In this document: positions 25,320-34,092 of the stretch, piece by piece
Position numbering within the stretch: the first letter of the stretch is position 1
Layout of the letters: each line of letters starts with the position of its first letter
NCBI GenBank assembly: GCA_900544535.1
Contig: UQVH01000001.1
Location: forward strand, 62,001-126,000
DNA length: 64,000 nucleotides
Direction: 5' to 3'
From: an uncultured Bacteroidales bacterium
GTDB lineage: Bacteria > Bacteroidota > Bacteroidia > Bacteroidales > Muribaculaceae
Made by a program: the position numbers and the translations under genes
Notes under the pieces: model-generated
What the model was told of the DNA's origin: nothing
Seen by the model: the letters and a program-made list of their open reading frames with translations, nothing else
Databases searched by the model: none

Positions 25320-27167
25320 ATGGAAAACTACATTGTTTCAGCGAGGAAATACCGTCCGTCGACGTTCGACAGCGTCGTCGGGCAGCAGGCGCTGACTGCG
25401 ACTCTGAAGAACGCCATCGCCACGCATCGTCTGGCCCACAGCTACCTCTTCTGCGGCTCGCGAGGCGTCGGCAAGACTTCCTGCGCCCGAATTTTCGCCA
25501 AGACCATCAACTGCGCCAATCCGACACCCGACGGAGAGGCATGCAACGAGTGCGACAGCTGCCGTGCGTTCAACGAGGGCACTTCGCTCAATATCATAGA
25601 ACTCGACGCCGCCTCCAACAACGGCGTCGACGACATCCGCCAGCTTGTTGAGCAGGTGCAGGTGCCCCCCTCACAAGGCTCCTACCGCGTGTTTATCGTC
25701 GATGAGGTCCACATGCTCTCCTCGGCGGCTTTCAACGCATTCCTGAAGACCCTTGAGGAACCGCCGTCCTACGTCATCTTCATCCTCGCCACAACCGAGA
25801 AACACAAGATCATCCCCACCATCCTCTCGCGCTGTCAGATCTACGATTTCAAGCGCATAACCGTGCGCGACATGATTGACCATCTGTCGTATGTGGCCTC
25901 GAAAGAGGGGATTACCGCCGATACGGCCGCCCTCAACATCATAGCCCGCAAGGCCGACGGCGCAATGCGCGACGCGCTGTCGATCTTCGACCAAGTGGCC
26001 GCCTCGTCGAGAGGCAACATCACCTACCAGAGCGCCATCGACAATCTCAACGTCCTCGACTACAACTACTATAACCGTCTGCTCGACTGTTTCTTAGCCG
26101 GGAAAGTGCTCGACACGTGGATGATCTACAAGGAGATCCGCGACCGTGGCTTCGACTCCCACTTCTTCATCAACGGTCTCGGCGATTATATGCGCGATCT
26201 GATGGTGGCCCGCGACCCCTCGACAATCGTGCTGCTCGAAGCTGACGACGAGGCCCGCAAGGCCATGGCCGCCACCGCCGCAAAGTGTTCGCCCGACTTC
26301 ATTTACCGGGCCATGAACCTCTGCAACGAGGCTGATCTGAACTACCGCACGGCATCCAACAAGCAGTTCCTCATAGAACTGACGCTTGCGAAAATATGCC
26401 AATTGCTAAGCCCCTCCCGCGATAACGGCGCCGAGGGTGAGGGGCGATTACAGAAAATCAATCCCGGCGCCACAACCGCACCCCAATCTCAGGCTCCTGC
26501 ACAGCCTCAGGCCGCCGCACAGCAAGCTCCGACCCCCGCAGCGCAACCTCAGGGTGGTCCGCAGCACATTGCGCAGCAGGCGCAGGGTAGTCCGCAACCC
26601 GCCCCACGTCCTCAGCCTGTGCCTCAGAACTCCCAGTCCTCTCAGTCCTCCCCAAGCTCTCAGACTTACCAGCCGCCTCGCCCGGTGGCGCCCGGCCGGA
26701 AGCCTCTGATGCGCCCTGCGGGCACATTCTCTATAAACCATTCCAAGGAAGCCGCCGAGACGGCCCGCACAGCCGCCGCTTCCGGCACGGCAGCCCCGCA
26801 ACGCAACGAACCCTACACGCGCGAGCAGCTCCACAAAGCTTGGCAGAAGTTCATGCAGGCCCACCCGACGGAACACATTCTCGTCAACACCATGCGTACG
26901 TCCTTTCCGGCTCCTCAGGAAGGGCACACCTATAAGATAATGGTAGAAAACGATATGCAGCGCCAGACGGTTGAACATGCCTTTCCTGAGCTTTTGCGCT
27001 CTGTCCGCGACGACCTTTCCAACGACCACTTCTCTCTGGTTGTAGAGATCAATCAGGGAGCCGCATCGCCCCATACATGGAACGAGCGCGAGGTTCTCAA
27101 CCACATGGTCGAGAACATTCCCGCACTCCGTGGCTTCATCGACGACCTCGGCCTGACATTAGGGTAG
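25320..27167 (+). CDS. dnaX: DNA polymerase III subunits gamma/tau
   Basis: A 615-residue clamp-loader ATPase starting MENYIVSARKYRPSTFDSVV. Walker A is GSRGVGKTS (about 45-53), a zinc-binding CNECDSC follows, and Walker B with sensor is DEVHMLSSAAFNAFLKTLEE. After the three clamp-loader domains there is a long Pro/Gln/Ala/Ser linker (about 385-490). A C-terminal tau-like domain follows (HKAWQKFMQAHPTEHILVNT). No slippery heptamer for a gamma product was noticed. I use the ATG at 25320, which fits the promoter spacing. Confidence 0.96.
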   Translation: MENYIVSARKYRPSTFDSVVGQQALTATLKNAIATHRLAHSYLFCGSRGVGKTSCARIFAKTINCANPTPDGEACNECDSCRAFNEGTSLNIIELDAASNNGVDDIRQLVEQVQVPPSQGSYRVFIVDEVHMLSSAAFNAFLKTLEEPPSYVIFILATTEKHKIIPTILSRCQIYDFKRITVRDMIDHLSYVASKEGITADTAALNIIARKADGAMRDALSIFDQVAASSRGNITYQSAIDNLNVLDYNYYNRLLDCFLAGKVLDTWMIYKEIRDRGFDSHFFINGLGDYMRDLMVARDPSTIVLLEADDEARKAMAATAAKCSPDFIYRAMNLCNEADLNYRTASNKQFLIELTLAKICQLLSPSRDNGAEGEGRLQKINPGATTAPQSQAPAQPQAAAQQAPTPAAQPQGGPQHIAQQAQGSPQPAPRPQPVPQNSQSSQSSPSSQTYQPPRPVAPGRKPLMRPAGTFSINHSKEAAETARTAAASGTAAPQRNEPYTREQLHKAWQKFMQAHPTEHILVNTMRTSFPAPQEGHTYKIMVENDMQRQTVEHAFPELLRSVRDDLSNDHFSLVVEINQGAASPHTWNEREVLNHMVENIPALRGFIDDLGLTLG

Positions 27168-27239
27168 GGCGGGGGGATGTTGCAAAACACACACCATTCT
27201 CACGCTTCCCGGTCATCCGGGAATCACACTTCGGACTGC

Positions 27240-27259
27240 GGACGCTTTGAAAAGCGTCC
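27240..27259. repeat. GGACGC-family palindrome
   Basis: A near-perfect 20-bp palindrome, GGACGCTTTGAAAAGCGTCC, in the gap between dnaX and the next gene. It belongs to the same family as 17549, 24783 and 54624. Confidence 0.75.
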
Positions 27260-27337
27260 CTACCGGATAACCGGACTACCTTGCCGGTCCGGCGGTATAT
27301 ATGCGTCTTTGACAGTAATTTAATAAACCATGAATAT

Positions 27338-28069
27338 ATGAACAACTCTTCTTATTGGAAAGCTGTTTTCAGCTCCTATCTTTTTTTGATGACGACTGTG
27401 ATTCTCTTTTTCGTCTGCATGTGCGGCAACGGACGCATACGCGAGTCGATCGTGTATGAGAAACTGACCATTGCCGTGGTGGCAGTGGTTGTCGGTGTGG
27501 TCTTCACGCTGATTTCGCGCCGCCTTAGCGGAGGCGAAAAGCCCGGCTGGGCCTGGTATCTCACCGCGGTTATCGGCAACGCGCTGACAATGGGCGGCCT
27601 GATTGCCGCAGTCAGCCCACTGATCGCCACGATTGCCTATCTTTTCAAGGGCTCTCATGGTTTCGGCATGTGTTTCTTCGCCTGGATAGTCCTCTCGCTG
27701 ATGATAGGCTGCTGCACGGGTCTGTTTGTCGGCTCACTGAAATCGGCGCTGTCCTGTCTCAGAGGCTTTGATCTCTCCGGTGTGCTGCTCAGCCTGATGT
27801 TGGCTGTGGCCGGAATCTACGGCGTGATTCCCTGCATCACGGTTGCCATGAGCATCAGCGGACTTGTAGGTTTCGGCTGTTTCATGGCTCTCCTCGGCGG
27901 AGGTGCCTTTGGCGCATATGCGGCTCCGGCAGCAGGCACCGAGAGCGTGGTCTACGATGCCAACGGCAATCCTCACTACATTGTCAGCCGCATAAGCCCC
28001 AACCGAGTGGTCTGCACCGACGGTCAGACATGGCGTTACGAAGCTGACGGACACGCCTCTATTGTCTGA
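27338..28069 (+). CDS. Polytopic membrane protein of unknown function
   Basis: A 243-residue protein starting MNNSSYWKAVFSSYLFLMTT, with about six membrane segments through residue ~205. A short soluble tail follows (YDANGNPHYIVSRISPNRVV). The tail has a pattern seen in small sensor or anchor modules, but I do not recognise the family. The ATG at 27338 gives a natural membrane start; a more distal ATG at 27281 is unlikely. It may be co-transcribed with the next gene, 46 nt on. Confidence 0.75.
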   Translation: MNNSSYWKAVFSSYLFLMTTVILFFVCMCGNGRIRESIVYEKLTIAVVAVVVGVVFTLISRRLSGGEKPGWAWYLTAVIGNALTMGGLIAAVSPLIATIAYLFKGSHGFGMCFFAWIVLSLMIGCCTGLFVGSLKSALSCLRGFDLSGVLLSLMLAVAGIYGVIPCITVAMSISGLVGFGCFMALLGGGAFGAYAAPAAGTESVVYDANGNPHYIVSRISPNRVVCTDGQTWRYEADGHASIV

Positions 28070-28115
28070 TTATCCCCTCTAAAATTGATTCTGAAACCGT
28101 TAAAGAGACAATGAT

Positions 28116-28859
28116 ATGACTGAAAAATTGCTGACACCCAACAATATGGCCGCCATCCTCTTGGTGCTGACCTTCTGGCTCCCCGGACTTTTCCTTCCTG
28201 AAGGGACCACGATCGACCTCGGCATGGACGACTCGCCCAAAAAGATGAAAGAGTTAGATCTTACGGCTGTCGAGATGCCCGACATTCAGAAACAGTCCAC
28301 AAAGGAGATCATCGACCGCTGGGACTGCGAGATTGGTTTCTGGGACAGTGATGCTTCTCTGGAGGCCTGGTTTTGCGATGAATCGGACCCCGAACATTTC
28401 AGTGCCACCTATGAAAATCTCAATATGACGAGAATGAAATTCGACGAGCAGACCGGCACAATGAAAATTAAGATCAAGGGCGAAAAAGGACGGTATGACG
28501 TGAGGAATCCGGAGGATGATCCGACATATTTTGAAAACCACATCCGCCAGATTCTCGCGAGGGCATTCATGCACTATCATGCTCCGATCATCAAGCAGGA
28601 AGGCACCGCACCTTATTCCTGGCCTTTGACCGGAGCTGTGGTGGCCAGTATGCTCTACAACGACCACATCCTTGAGATCGAATATGAACTTCCGCTCCTG
28701 AAAGACAAGACCGACAAATGGAAGGGTGTCGAGCGCTACGAGGGGCGCCGCGAGATTCTTGAGGCCTGCGACTACACCTTTTATGAACTTACCCAAAAAG
28801 ACAAATACATGCACTCCGGAGAGGAATTCTGGCGTATAAGCATGTTCATGGCCGGATAA
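28116..28859 (+). CDS. Membrane-anchored protein of unknown function
   Basis: A 247-residue protein with one N-terminal membrane or signal segment (AAILLVLTFWLPGLFLP, about 12-28). A ~215-residue soluble domain rich in acidic and aromatic residues follows (WDCEIGFWDSDASLEAWFCD). No known domain is seen. It lies between a polytopic membrane protein and a lipoprotein, so an envelope role is likely. Confidence 0.75.
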   Translation: MTEKLLTPNNMAAILLVLTFWLPGLFLPEGTTIDLGMDDSPKKMKELDLTAVEMPDIQKQSTKEIIDRWDCEIGFWDSDASLEAWFCDESDPEHFSATYENLNMTRMKFDEQTGTMKIKIKGEKGRYDVRNPEDDPTYFENHIRQILARAFMHYHAPIIKQEGTAPYSWPLTGAVVASMLYNDHILEIEYELPLLKDKTDKWKGVERYEGRREILEACDYTFYELTQKDKYMHSGEEFWRISMFMAG

Positions 28860-28939
28860 GCTATCCCGATTCACCTATTTATATATACAACATCACACTA
28901 TATCACACTATTTATTATCTCAAACCAATACCTTAACCG

Positions 28940-29548
28940 ATGAAAAAACAGATTCTTTTTCTTGGGACCGTGGCATTGATGCTGACATCATGCGGCGGTT
29001 CGGGCAAGTCGGCTGCAAATGAAGCCGGCAGCGTTGCAGCCGACACAGTTGCGGAGGCTTCGGCGGTTTCCGCAGCCGATGAGCTGATCACTCCCGACCT
29101 GATTTATGCACAGGTGAAGGGTCCGGTCAGGTCGGTCAGCACCAACGACTTTGCCGACAAGATCGAGTTTAACGAAAACGGTATGATCGTCAAGATCGAA
29201 AACTATTCCGATTTCTCTCCGCGCACAGCCAAGCGCGACGCCGACGGACGCCTCATTTCCTGGAGCTACGAAACGGCTTCTCTGACCTGGGAAAACGGTC
29301 TCCCGAAGACCTTCATTGTTTCCGAAAACGAGGTCAACAATACCTATACCTACACTTATGACGCTGACGGACGTCTCGTGAAGGAGGAGATCCTTTATGA
29401 GTTTGCCGGCGAGGAACCGTCGACCGAGACCGTCACCTATACCTACGGGGCTGATTCATTCGACAGCCACGGCAACTGGATCAAGCGCACAGCCAGCCGC
29501 AACGGCGAGACCACCGAGTTGAAACGCACGATCGAATATTATAAATAA
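28940..29548 (+). CDS. Lipoprotein with YD-repeat-like C-terminus
   Basis: A 202-residue lipoprotein: the signal MKKQILFLGTVALMLTSC ends in a lipobox with Cys18. An Ala/Ser-rich linker follows. The rest has short beta repeats like YD/RHS repeats (GMIVKIENYSDFS, DADGRLISWSYE, YDADGRLVKEEILY, FDSHGNWIKRT). Such small repeat lipoproteins are common in Bacteroidales; no activity is assigned. A strong hairpin terminator follows. Confidence 0.85.
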   Translation: MKKQILFLGTVALMLTSCGGSGKSAANEAGSVAADTVAEASAVSAADELITPDLIYAQVKGPVRSVSTNDFADKIEFNENGMIVKIENYSDFSPRTAKRDADGRLISWSYETASLTWENGLPKTFIVSENEVNNTYTYTYDADGRLVKEEILYEFAGEEPSTETVTYTYGADSFDSHGNWIKRTASRNGETTELKRTIEYYK

Positions 29549-29562
29549 CAGCGTCCCTGCCA

Positions 29563-29612
29563 AAAACAACCGCGGGGTTGTGTCGGATGTGACACAACCC
29601 CGCGGTTGTTTT
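29563..29612. terminator. Bidirectional terminator between lipoprotein and PpiD-like genes
   Basis: A perfect 22-bp stem (29563-29584 with 29591-29612) and a 6-nt loop. The outer bases are AAAAC and GTTTT, so a T-run follows the stem on either strand. It separates two convergent genes. Confidence 0.9.
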
Positions 29613-29633
29613 TATGAGTTTCGGATCAACAGC

Positions 29634-31706
29634 TTATTTGTAGAAGGTGTTGATGTTGTTGGTCACTTTCTTGTTGCCGAGCAGGATGCGGTCGAGGGTG
29701 TTCATCATGCGGCCTGCGCCACGCTGCTGGTTGAAGCGGATGACGTTTTCTTCGAGGTCGAAGGGACGGCCTGCATTGTCGATCTCGGTAACCTGCATCA
29801 CGATCACTGCGTTGTTGCCCTGGAGGGGACCTACGAGAGCGCCTTTCTGTGCATTGGCGATCTTACCCATGACAAGGCTTTCGTTCATGCCGAGGCCGGG
29901 AACCATGTACTGACCGAAGTTGACGGTAGTAGTGTCGACCGAAGTGTTCATGAGTTTTGCGAAACCTGCGACGTCTTTGGCCTTGCCCTGATAGTCGGCG
30001 ATGAGCTTGGCAGCCTTCTTGTTGTTGACTGCGCGTGAAGCGAGGATAGAGTGAACCTGCTTGTCGCGGACGGGAACATAGCCGCCGTCATATATGTCGT
30101 CGAGAGCTACGGCGAGGAAGCGTCCGGTCTGGATGTCGCCGAACACGGGAGATACCTGACCTTTCTTGGCATCCATCACCCAAGCTACTGCCGAGTGAGA
30201 GTCCTGAAGGTTGCCGATCATGGGCGAAGAGGCGGTCACGCTTGCGGGGAAGGTGGTGTAGCCGGCTTCCTGAGCGTTTTCAACGAACTCTTTGGCGGTC
30301 TTGTTTTCCTCTACATATTTGCGGAGCGCTGCGTCGAGGTCGTTGACGGTAGCGTTGGAGGGTTCGGTGGTGAAGGTGACGCTTGCGAGGTCATAGACTG
30401 CTACGGGAGCCTTGCGCTCGCTCACACGGAAGATGCGTCCGCCCTCGGCGAGGGTGTCGGGAGTGAAGAAGACACCGGTGGCGCGGTCGGCGATGATCTC
30501 TTTCATCGGCGCGTAGTTGGCGTCGAGCAGTGAGATCTCCATGTCTTTCTGCGACTGGGCTACGAGGGGAGAGCTTGCGACGCTGTCGAGCGAAGCACCT
30601 GAGTTGAGGAGGCTGACGAGTGAGTCAACCTGAGTTTTCGAACCCTGAACGGCGAGAAAGTCGATCTTGACGTCGGCAACTTCAGAGTCTTTGCCGAGAA
30701 GTTTGGCGAGGAGGTAGTCGTTGCCGGTCTTGCTGACGAGGACGGCTTTGCCTACTGACAGCGAGTCGACGGCGCTCTTCAGACGGGCCTGCTTGTCGAG
30801 GTCGGTCTGAGAGATCTTGCGGCGGTCAACGACAAATTCAGGCATGTCGGCCAGACCCTGCATCTCAGGATTGGCGTTGAGTGCCACGAGAGCGTCCTCC
30901 ACCTTCTTCTGACCGGCAAGGATGTCGGCTTCGGAGGGCACGATGTTGACTGCGATATAGTTGGCCAGGCGGCTGGGTTCGTCGAGAGCGTAGCGGGCTT
31001 TCTCTTCATTGTAGAGAGCGTTGATGTCGCTTTCGCTTGCTTCGAAGTCTTCGTCCTTGAGGGTCGAGTAGTCCTGCTTGGCGTAGATCACGTGTGATGT
31101 AGCGGCGTTGTCCTCGTAGAGGGCCTTGGCGTCAAGGTCGTTGGCCACGAGGGTTCCTGCGAAGAGGTTCTGGAACTTCTGCTGGAGAAGCATACGCTCT
31201 ACCGACTGTTCGAGGTTGAGCCAGTAGGTCTGGAGCTGCTGAGCCTGGGCCTGCTGCATGCCGTATTTTGTGGGGTTGAAGGCCATGTCGTGGGCAGTCT
31301 TCGCGTCGGGCACACCGAGCTGCTGCTGCACCATGCGGTCGACATACTGGGAATTTTTGCCGACCATCATTTCAGTGAGTTCCTGGTCGGTCACTGTCAG
31401 GCCAAGGTCCTTGATTTCGTTATCGAAAAGTTTTTCGGCAATCATGGCGTTGAGCACCTGCTGCTGGAGCACGGCGTTGTCCATGCGCTGGTTCTGGGCC
31501 TGAGCCTGCTGTGAGGCTTCCTGCACGCGGCGCTGGAATTCCTGAATGTCGATCTTGTTGCCGTCGACTTTTGCAATGGTAGTTCCGGTGCCGAAGAGTG
31601 TGCGGCCCGAAGTAAAGAAGTCACCGATGATAAAAGCCAGCAGACCGGCTCCAACGATGATGAGCAAGAGCACTGACTTGCTACGGATTTTTTCTAAAGT
31701 TGCCAT
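29634..31706 (-). CDS. PpiD-like periplasmic folding factor (SurA N-domain type)
   Basis: A 690-residue protein with an N-terminal membrane anchor (SVLLLIIVGAGLLAFIIGDF, about 11-30). A SurA/PpiD-like chaperone helix bundle follows (IDIQEFQRRVQEASQQAQAQ and NAMIAEKLFDNEIKDLGLTV). It should sit in the inner membrane facing the periplasm and help fold exported outer-membrane proteins. A parvulin catalytic core is not obvious, so the isomerase activity is uncertain. Its own promoter is at 31783-31813. Confidence 0.9.
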   Translation of the reverse strand: MATLEKIRSKSVLLLIIVGAGLLAFIIGDFFTSGRTLFGTGTTIAKVDGNKIDIQEFQRRVQEASQQAQAQNQRMDNAVLQQQVLNAMIAEKLFDNEIKDLGLTVTDQELTEMMVGKNSQYVDRMVQQQLGVPDAKTAHDMAFNPTKYGMQQAQAQQLQTYWLNLEQSVERMLLQQKFQNLFAGTLVANDLDAKALYEDNAATSHVIYAKQDYSTLKDEDFEASESDINALYNEEKARYALDEPSRLANYIAVNIVPSEADILAGQKKVEDALVALNANPEMQGLADMPEFVVDRRKISQTDLDKQARLKSAVDSLSVGKAVLVSKTGNDYLLAKLLGKDSEVADVKIDFLAVQGSKTQVDSLVSLLNSGASLDSVASSPLVAQSQKDMEISLLDANYAPMKEIIADRATGVFFTPDTLAEGGRIFRVSERKAPVAVYDLASVTFTTEPSNATVNDLDAALRKYVEENKTAKEFVENAQEAGYTTFPASVTASSPMIGNLQDSHSAVAWVMDAKKGQVSPVFGDIQTGRFLAVALDDIYDGGYVPVRDKQVHSILASRAVNNKKAAKLIADYQGKAKDVAGFAKLMNTSVDTTTVNFGQYMVPGLGMNESLVMGKIANAQKGALVGPLQGNNAVIVMQVTEIDNAGRPFDLEENVIRFNQQRGAGRMMNTLDRILLGNKKVTNNINTFYK

Positions 31707-31782
31707 TAGATATGTTTAGATGATTTTTGATTTAAGCGTTGTAAGATTGGATTTCCGATATGCACTATCCGAAATTAACGCA

Positions 31783-31813
31783 CAAAGGTAGCATAAATTC
31801 CAAATAATTCAAA
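31783..31813 (-). promoter_or_regulatory. Promoter of the PpiD-like gene
   Basis: On the minus strand TTTG (31810-31813), 19 bp, TACCTTTG (31783-31790). Full consensus, 76 bp upstream of the start codon. Confidence 0.75.
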
Positions 31814-31997
31814 ATTAACCCCTTGAAAAAACGGTGTGAAGAGTCCCGAAAAAGGGTGAAAAATCATCAAAATAATCTTGCCGGGCATTTTTTGCCGGGC
31901 AATATAGCCGCGGGGCATACCGTTTTTTATTCAGGAGGGCAACTTTTTAATATAAGGTGTCTCCTCTCTTACGTAAACCTAATCAAGTGCAAATCAG

Positions 31998-32675
31998 ATG
32001 AAAAAGTTTCTCTTCCTTGTCTTTCTCGCCGCCGGACTGTGTGCAGGGGCCGTGTCTCCGCGTGCCGGAGTGTCGATTTTGGGCGATTCCTACTCGACTT
32101 TCGAGGGCCACATGCTGCCTGACACCAATTTAGTGTGGTATTATGCTGTTCCTGACCTCAAGCACACCGATGTGACGGACGTGAAGCAGACATGGTGGCA
32201 GCAGCTGATCCGTCAGAAGGGCTGGCGCTTAGAGGTCAACAATTCCTATTCGGGATCGACAATCTGCAACCGCGGCTATGACGGCAAGGATTATACAGAC
32301 CGCTCTTTCCTCACTCGCGCCAAAGATCTCGGCTCGCCTGACGTGATTCTGATTTTCGGCGGCACAAACGATTCCTGGGCCGGTGTGAAAGCGGGGACTT
32401 ATGAAACGCCTAAGGGGAAAAAGCCCGACTACTACACCTTGCGTCCGGCTCTCGACCGCATGTTGCGCGAGATGAAGGACTATTATCCCGGCACGGATAT
32501 ATATTTTATCGTCAACACGGGTCTGCGTCCGGAGGTGACAGAGTCCATCGTCACGCTTTGCGAGCGCCACGGTGTCAAGGTCATCCGTCTTTCCGACATT
32601 GACAAAATGGCGGGCCATCCCAGTGTCAAGGGCATGACTTCCATTGCCGAGCAGGTCGGCGCAGCGATAGACTGA
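31998..32675 (+). CDS. Secreted SGNH/GDSL hydrolase
   Basis: A 225-residue exported hydrolase with a signal peptide (first ~18 residues). The nucleophile is Ser31 in GDSYS. The block III motif is GGTNDSW, and the catalytic Asp/His lie in DKMAGHPSVKGM near the C-terminus. Members remove acyl or acetyl groups from sugars or lipids; the substrate is unknown. The Trp-rich WYYAVPD and WWQQLI segments suggest a carbohydrate ligand (inference). Confidence 0.9.
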   Translation: MKKFLFLVFLAAGLCAGAVSPRAGVSILGDSYSTFEGHMLPDTNLVWYYAVPDLKHTDVTDVKQTWWQQLIRQKGWRLEVNNSYSGSTICNRGYDGKDYTDRSFLTRAKDLGSPDVILIFGGTNDSWAGVKAGTYETPKGKKPDYYTLRPALDRMLREMKDYYPGTDIYFIVNTGLRPEVTESIVTLCERHGVKVIRLSDIDKMAGHPSVKGMTSIAEQVGAAID

Positions 32676-32703
32676 CGCGATCAGGCGCTCATCAATGTCA
32701 GAT

Positions 32704-33039
32704 TCATTCCAAATCTCTGACTATTTCTTTCAGGACCGATAATTCCACAGTGGAAAAATCGGACTTGTCATAGACATTCATCAGATACACCCTGCCATCG
32801 GTTTCAGCAGTGACAACAGTGTAGGTTATAACCCTCGCGCCGCCTGATTTTCCTCGGCCTTTAGAGGTGATGGCCATACGTATCTTGCGGATGCCGGGAC
32901 TTAGTTCCACACCCTGAAATGGATTTTCTTTGAGAGAAATGACAAAGTCTTTCAGATCATTCTTAAATGATCTGTGGCGTTTTTGCAGAGATTTGGCCTG
33001 ATTCTCGAATTCGGGTGTTGTAGAAATTTCAAAGCTCAT
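32704..33039 (-). CDS. RelE/ParE-superfamily toxin
   Basis: A 111-residue protein of the RelE/ParE type with helical N-terminus (FENQAKSLQKRHRSFKNDLK) and the strand RKIRMAITSKGRGKSGGARV. It probably cuts mRNA on the ribosome, though ParE-like gyrase poisoning cannot be excluded. Its start overlaps the end of the antitoxin gene by 11 nt. It lies between the SGNH hydrolase and an uncharacterised gene. Confidence 0.8.
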   Translation of the reverse strand: MSFEISTTPEFENQAKSLQKRHRSFKNDLKDFVISLKENPFQGVELSPGIRKIRMAITSKGRGKSGGARVITYTVVTAETDGRVYLMNVYDKSDFSTVELSVLKEIVRDLE

Positions 33040-33298
33040 TTATAAAATCCATTGCCGATTTGGCCGGTATTTCGCCGGCTTCCATCTGTTTTACCTGCTT
33101 CCAGCTGCGACGGATGCTTTCGGTCATTTCTTCCACCCGCCGCTGTTGTAGCGGCGAAAGGCTCAAGTCTTCGTTACCGAGACTGACGAGAGCATAGATG
33201 GCGTTTTTACGCCGGATAAGGACTCGCTCGCCCTCGGCCGCACGGTCGAATGACGCTGCCAAATTGTTTCTGTAATCTCTTACTGATAATACTTTCAT
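33029..33298 (-). CDS. Phd/YefM-like antitoxin
   Basis: An 89-residue protein starting MKVLSVRDYRNNLAASFDRA. The pattern SVRDYRNNL...AAEGERVLIRRKNAIYALVSL is that of Phd/YefM DNA-binding antitoxins. The C-terminal part should wrap the toxin. The in-frame ATG at 33322 would extend into the promoter, so I reject it. It is first in the operon, as usual for this class. Confidence 0.82.
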   Translation of the reverse strand: MKVLSVRDYRNNLAASFDRAAEGERVLIRRKNAIYALVSLGNEDLSLSPLQQRRVEEMTESIRRSWKQVKQMEAGEIPAKSAMDFINEL

Positions 33299-33319
33299 AT
33301 CTAAAGGTTTTATTTGATG

Positions 33320-33351
33320 CAAATATAATTGTTTTCCAATGATATAACAAA
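33320..33351 (-). promoter_or_regulatory. Promoter of the Phd/RelE-type operon
   Basis: On the minus strand TTTG (33348-33351), 20 bp, TATATTTG (33320-33327). Full consensus, 21 bp upstream of the antitoxin ATG, in the position where Phd-type proteins bind. Confidence 0.75.
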
Positions 33352-33394
33352 TTTGTGTACAAAAAAGTGGATATGAAATGATTTACTTTGCATG

Positions 33395-33922
33395 TTAAGC
33401 GGTGACTATACTGAGACCGTAATCGGCATAGGCGCTCTTGACTAAATGGCGGGTGAGCCTTTTGGCCGCGCGCCGCAATTCCTGCTCATAGAGCCGGCGT
33501 TCGCGGCGGTTGCGGGGCACGAACGGTTTGGCGGACTCTTCCTCGTCCTCCGTGGTGGTGTTATGGAATGAATCTGCTGCCGGATTGGTGTTTATGCTGT
33601 GCGGTTCAGCAGGATATGTTGCTTTGGTGTTTGATTTTTCGGGCGACTTCTCAGTTGCGTGGCGGCGTGTGCGTGCACGGCTTGAGCGCTCGATCGCCTT
33701 GTCGATTTCCGGACGCAGGAGGAAGAATATCAGCCTGATGGCCGGATCGGCATCATCAGATGGCACACTTCCGTCAGTCAGATAGCGGTCGATGCAGGCC
33801 ATCGCTTCGTCGTCGGCATCTTCACGGCCTGTGAGGCACATAGACTCGCGGACGCGGTCGGAAATGTAGGTGTAAAACTTTCGGGATACGGGACGGAGAG
33901 TCTTTGACGAATGTTTTTTCAT
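33395..33922 (-). CDS. Uncharacterised basic protein
   Basis: A 175-residue soluble protein. The N-terminal ~80 residues are helical (KFYTYISDRVRESMCLTGRE, DPAIRLIFFLLRPEIDKAIE). A polar Thr/Ser/Asn linker and a C-terminal Arg/Lys-rich helix (RNRRERRLYEQELRRAAKRL) follow. The organisation is like small DNA- or RNA-binding proteins, but no family is recognised. It is monocistronic, with TATCTTTG upstream on the same strand. Confidence 0.7.
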   Translation of the reverse strand: MKKHSSKTLRPVSRKFYTYISDRVRESMCLTGREDADDEAMACIDRYLTDGSVPSDDADPAIRLIFFLLRPEIDKAIERSSRARTRRHATEKSPEKSNTKATYPAEPHSINTNPAADSFHNTTTEDEEESAKPFVPRNRRERRLYEQELRRAAKRLTRHLVKSAYADYGLSIVTA

Positions 33923-34051
33923 AGCGGTGATTATTTTTAGAGCAGTGAATTAGAATAATTGTCAACACAGCTGCAAAGATAATACCCCGCCACCCCGATT
34001 TAGTGCGATAATGCGGAGGACGCAAAATTTTTTTAGATTTTTCCGCCGATT

Positions 34052-34083
34052 TTTGCTCGGTTGGGGAGAAATGACTAATTTTG
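34052..34083 (+). promoter_or_regulatory. Promoter of the DUF1846 gene, very short leader
   Basis: TTTG at 34052-34055, 20 bp, TAATTTTG at 34076-34083. The ATG lies 9 nt after the -7 element, so the leader would be only a few bases. Confidence 0.7.
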
Positions 34084-34092
34084 TAATCCGTT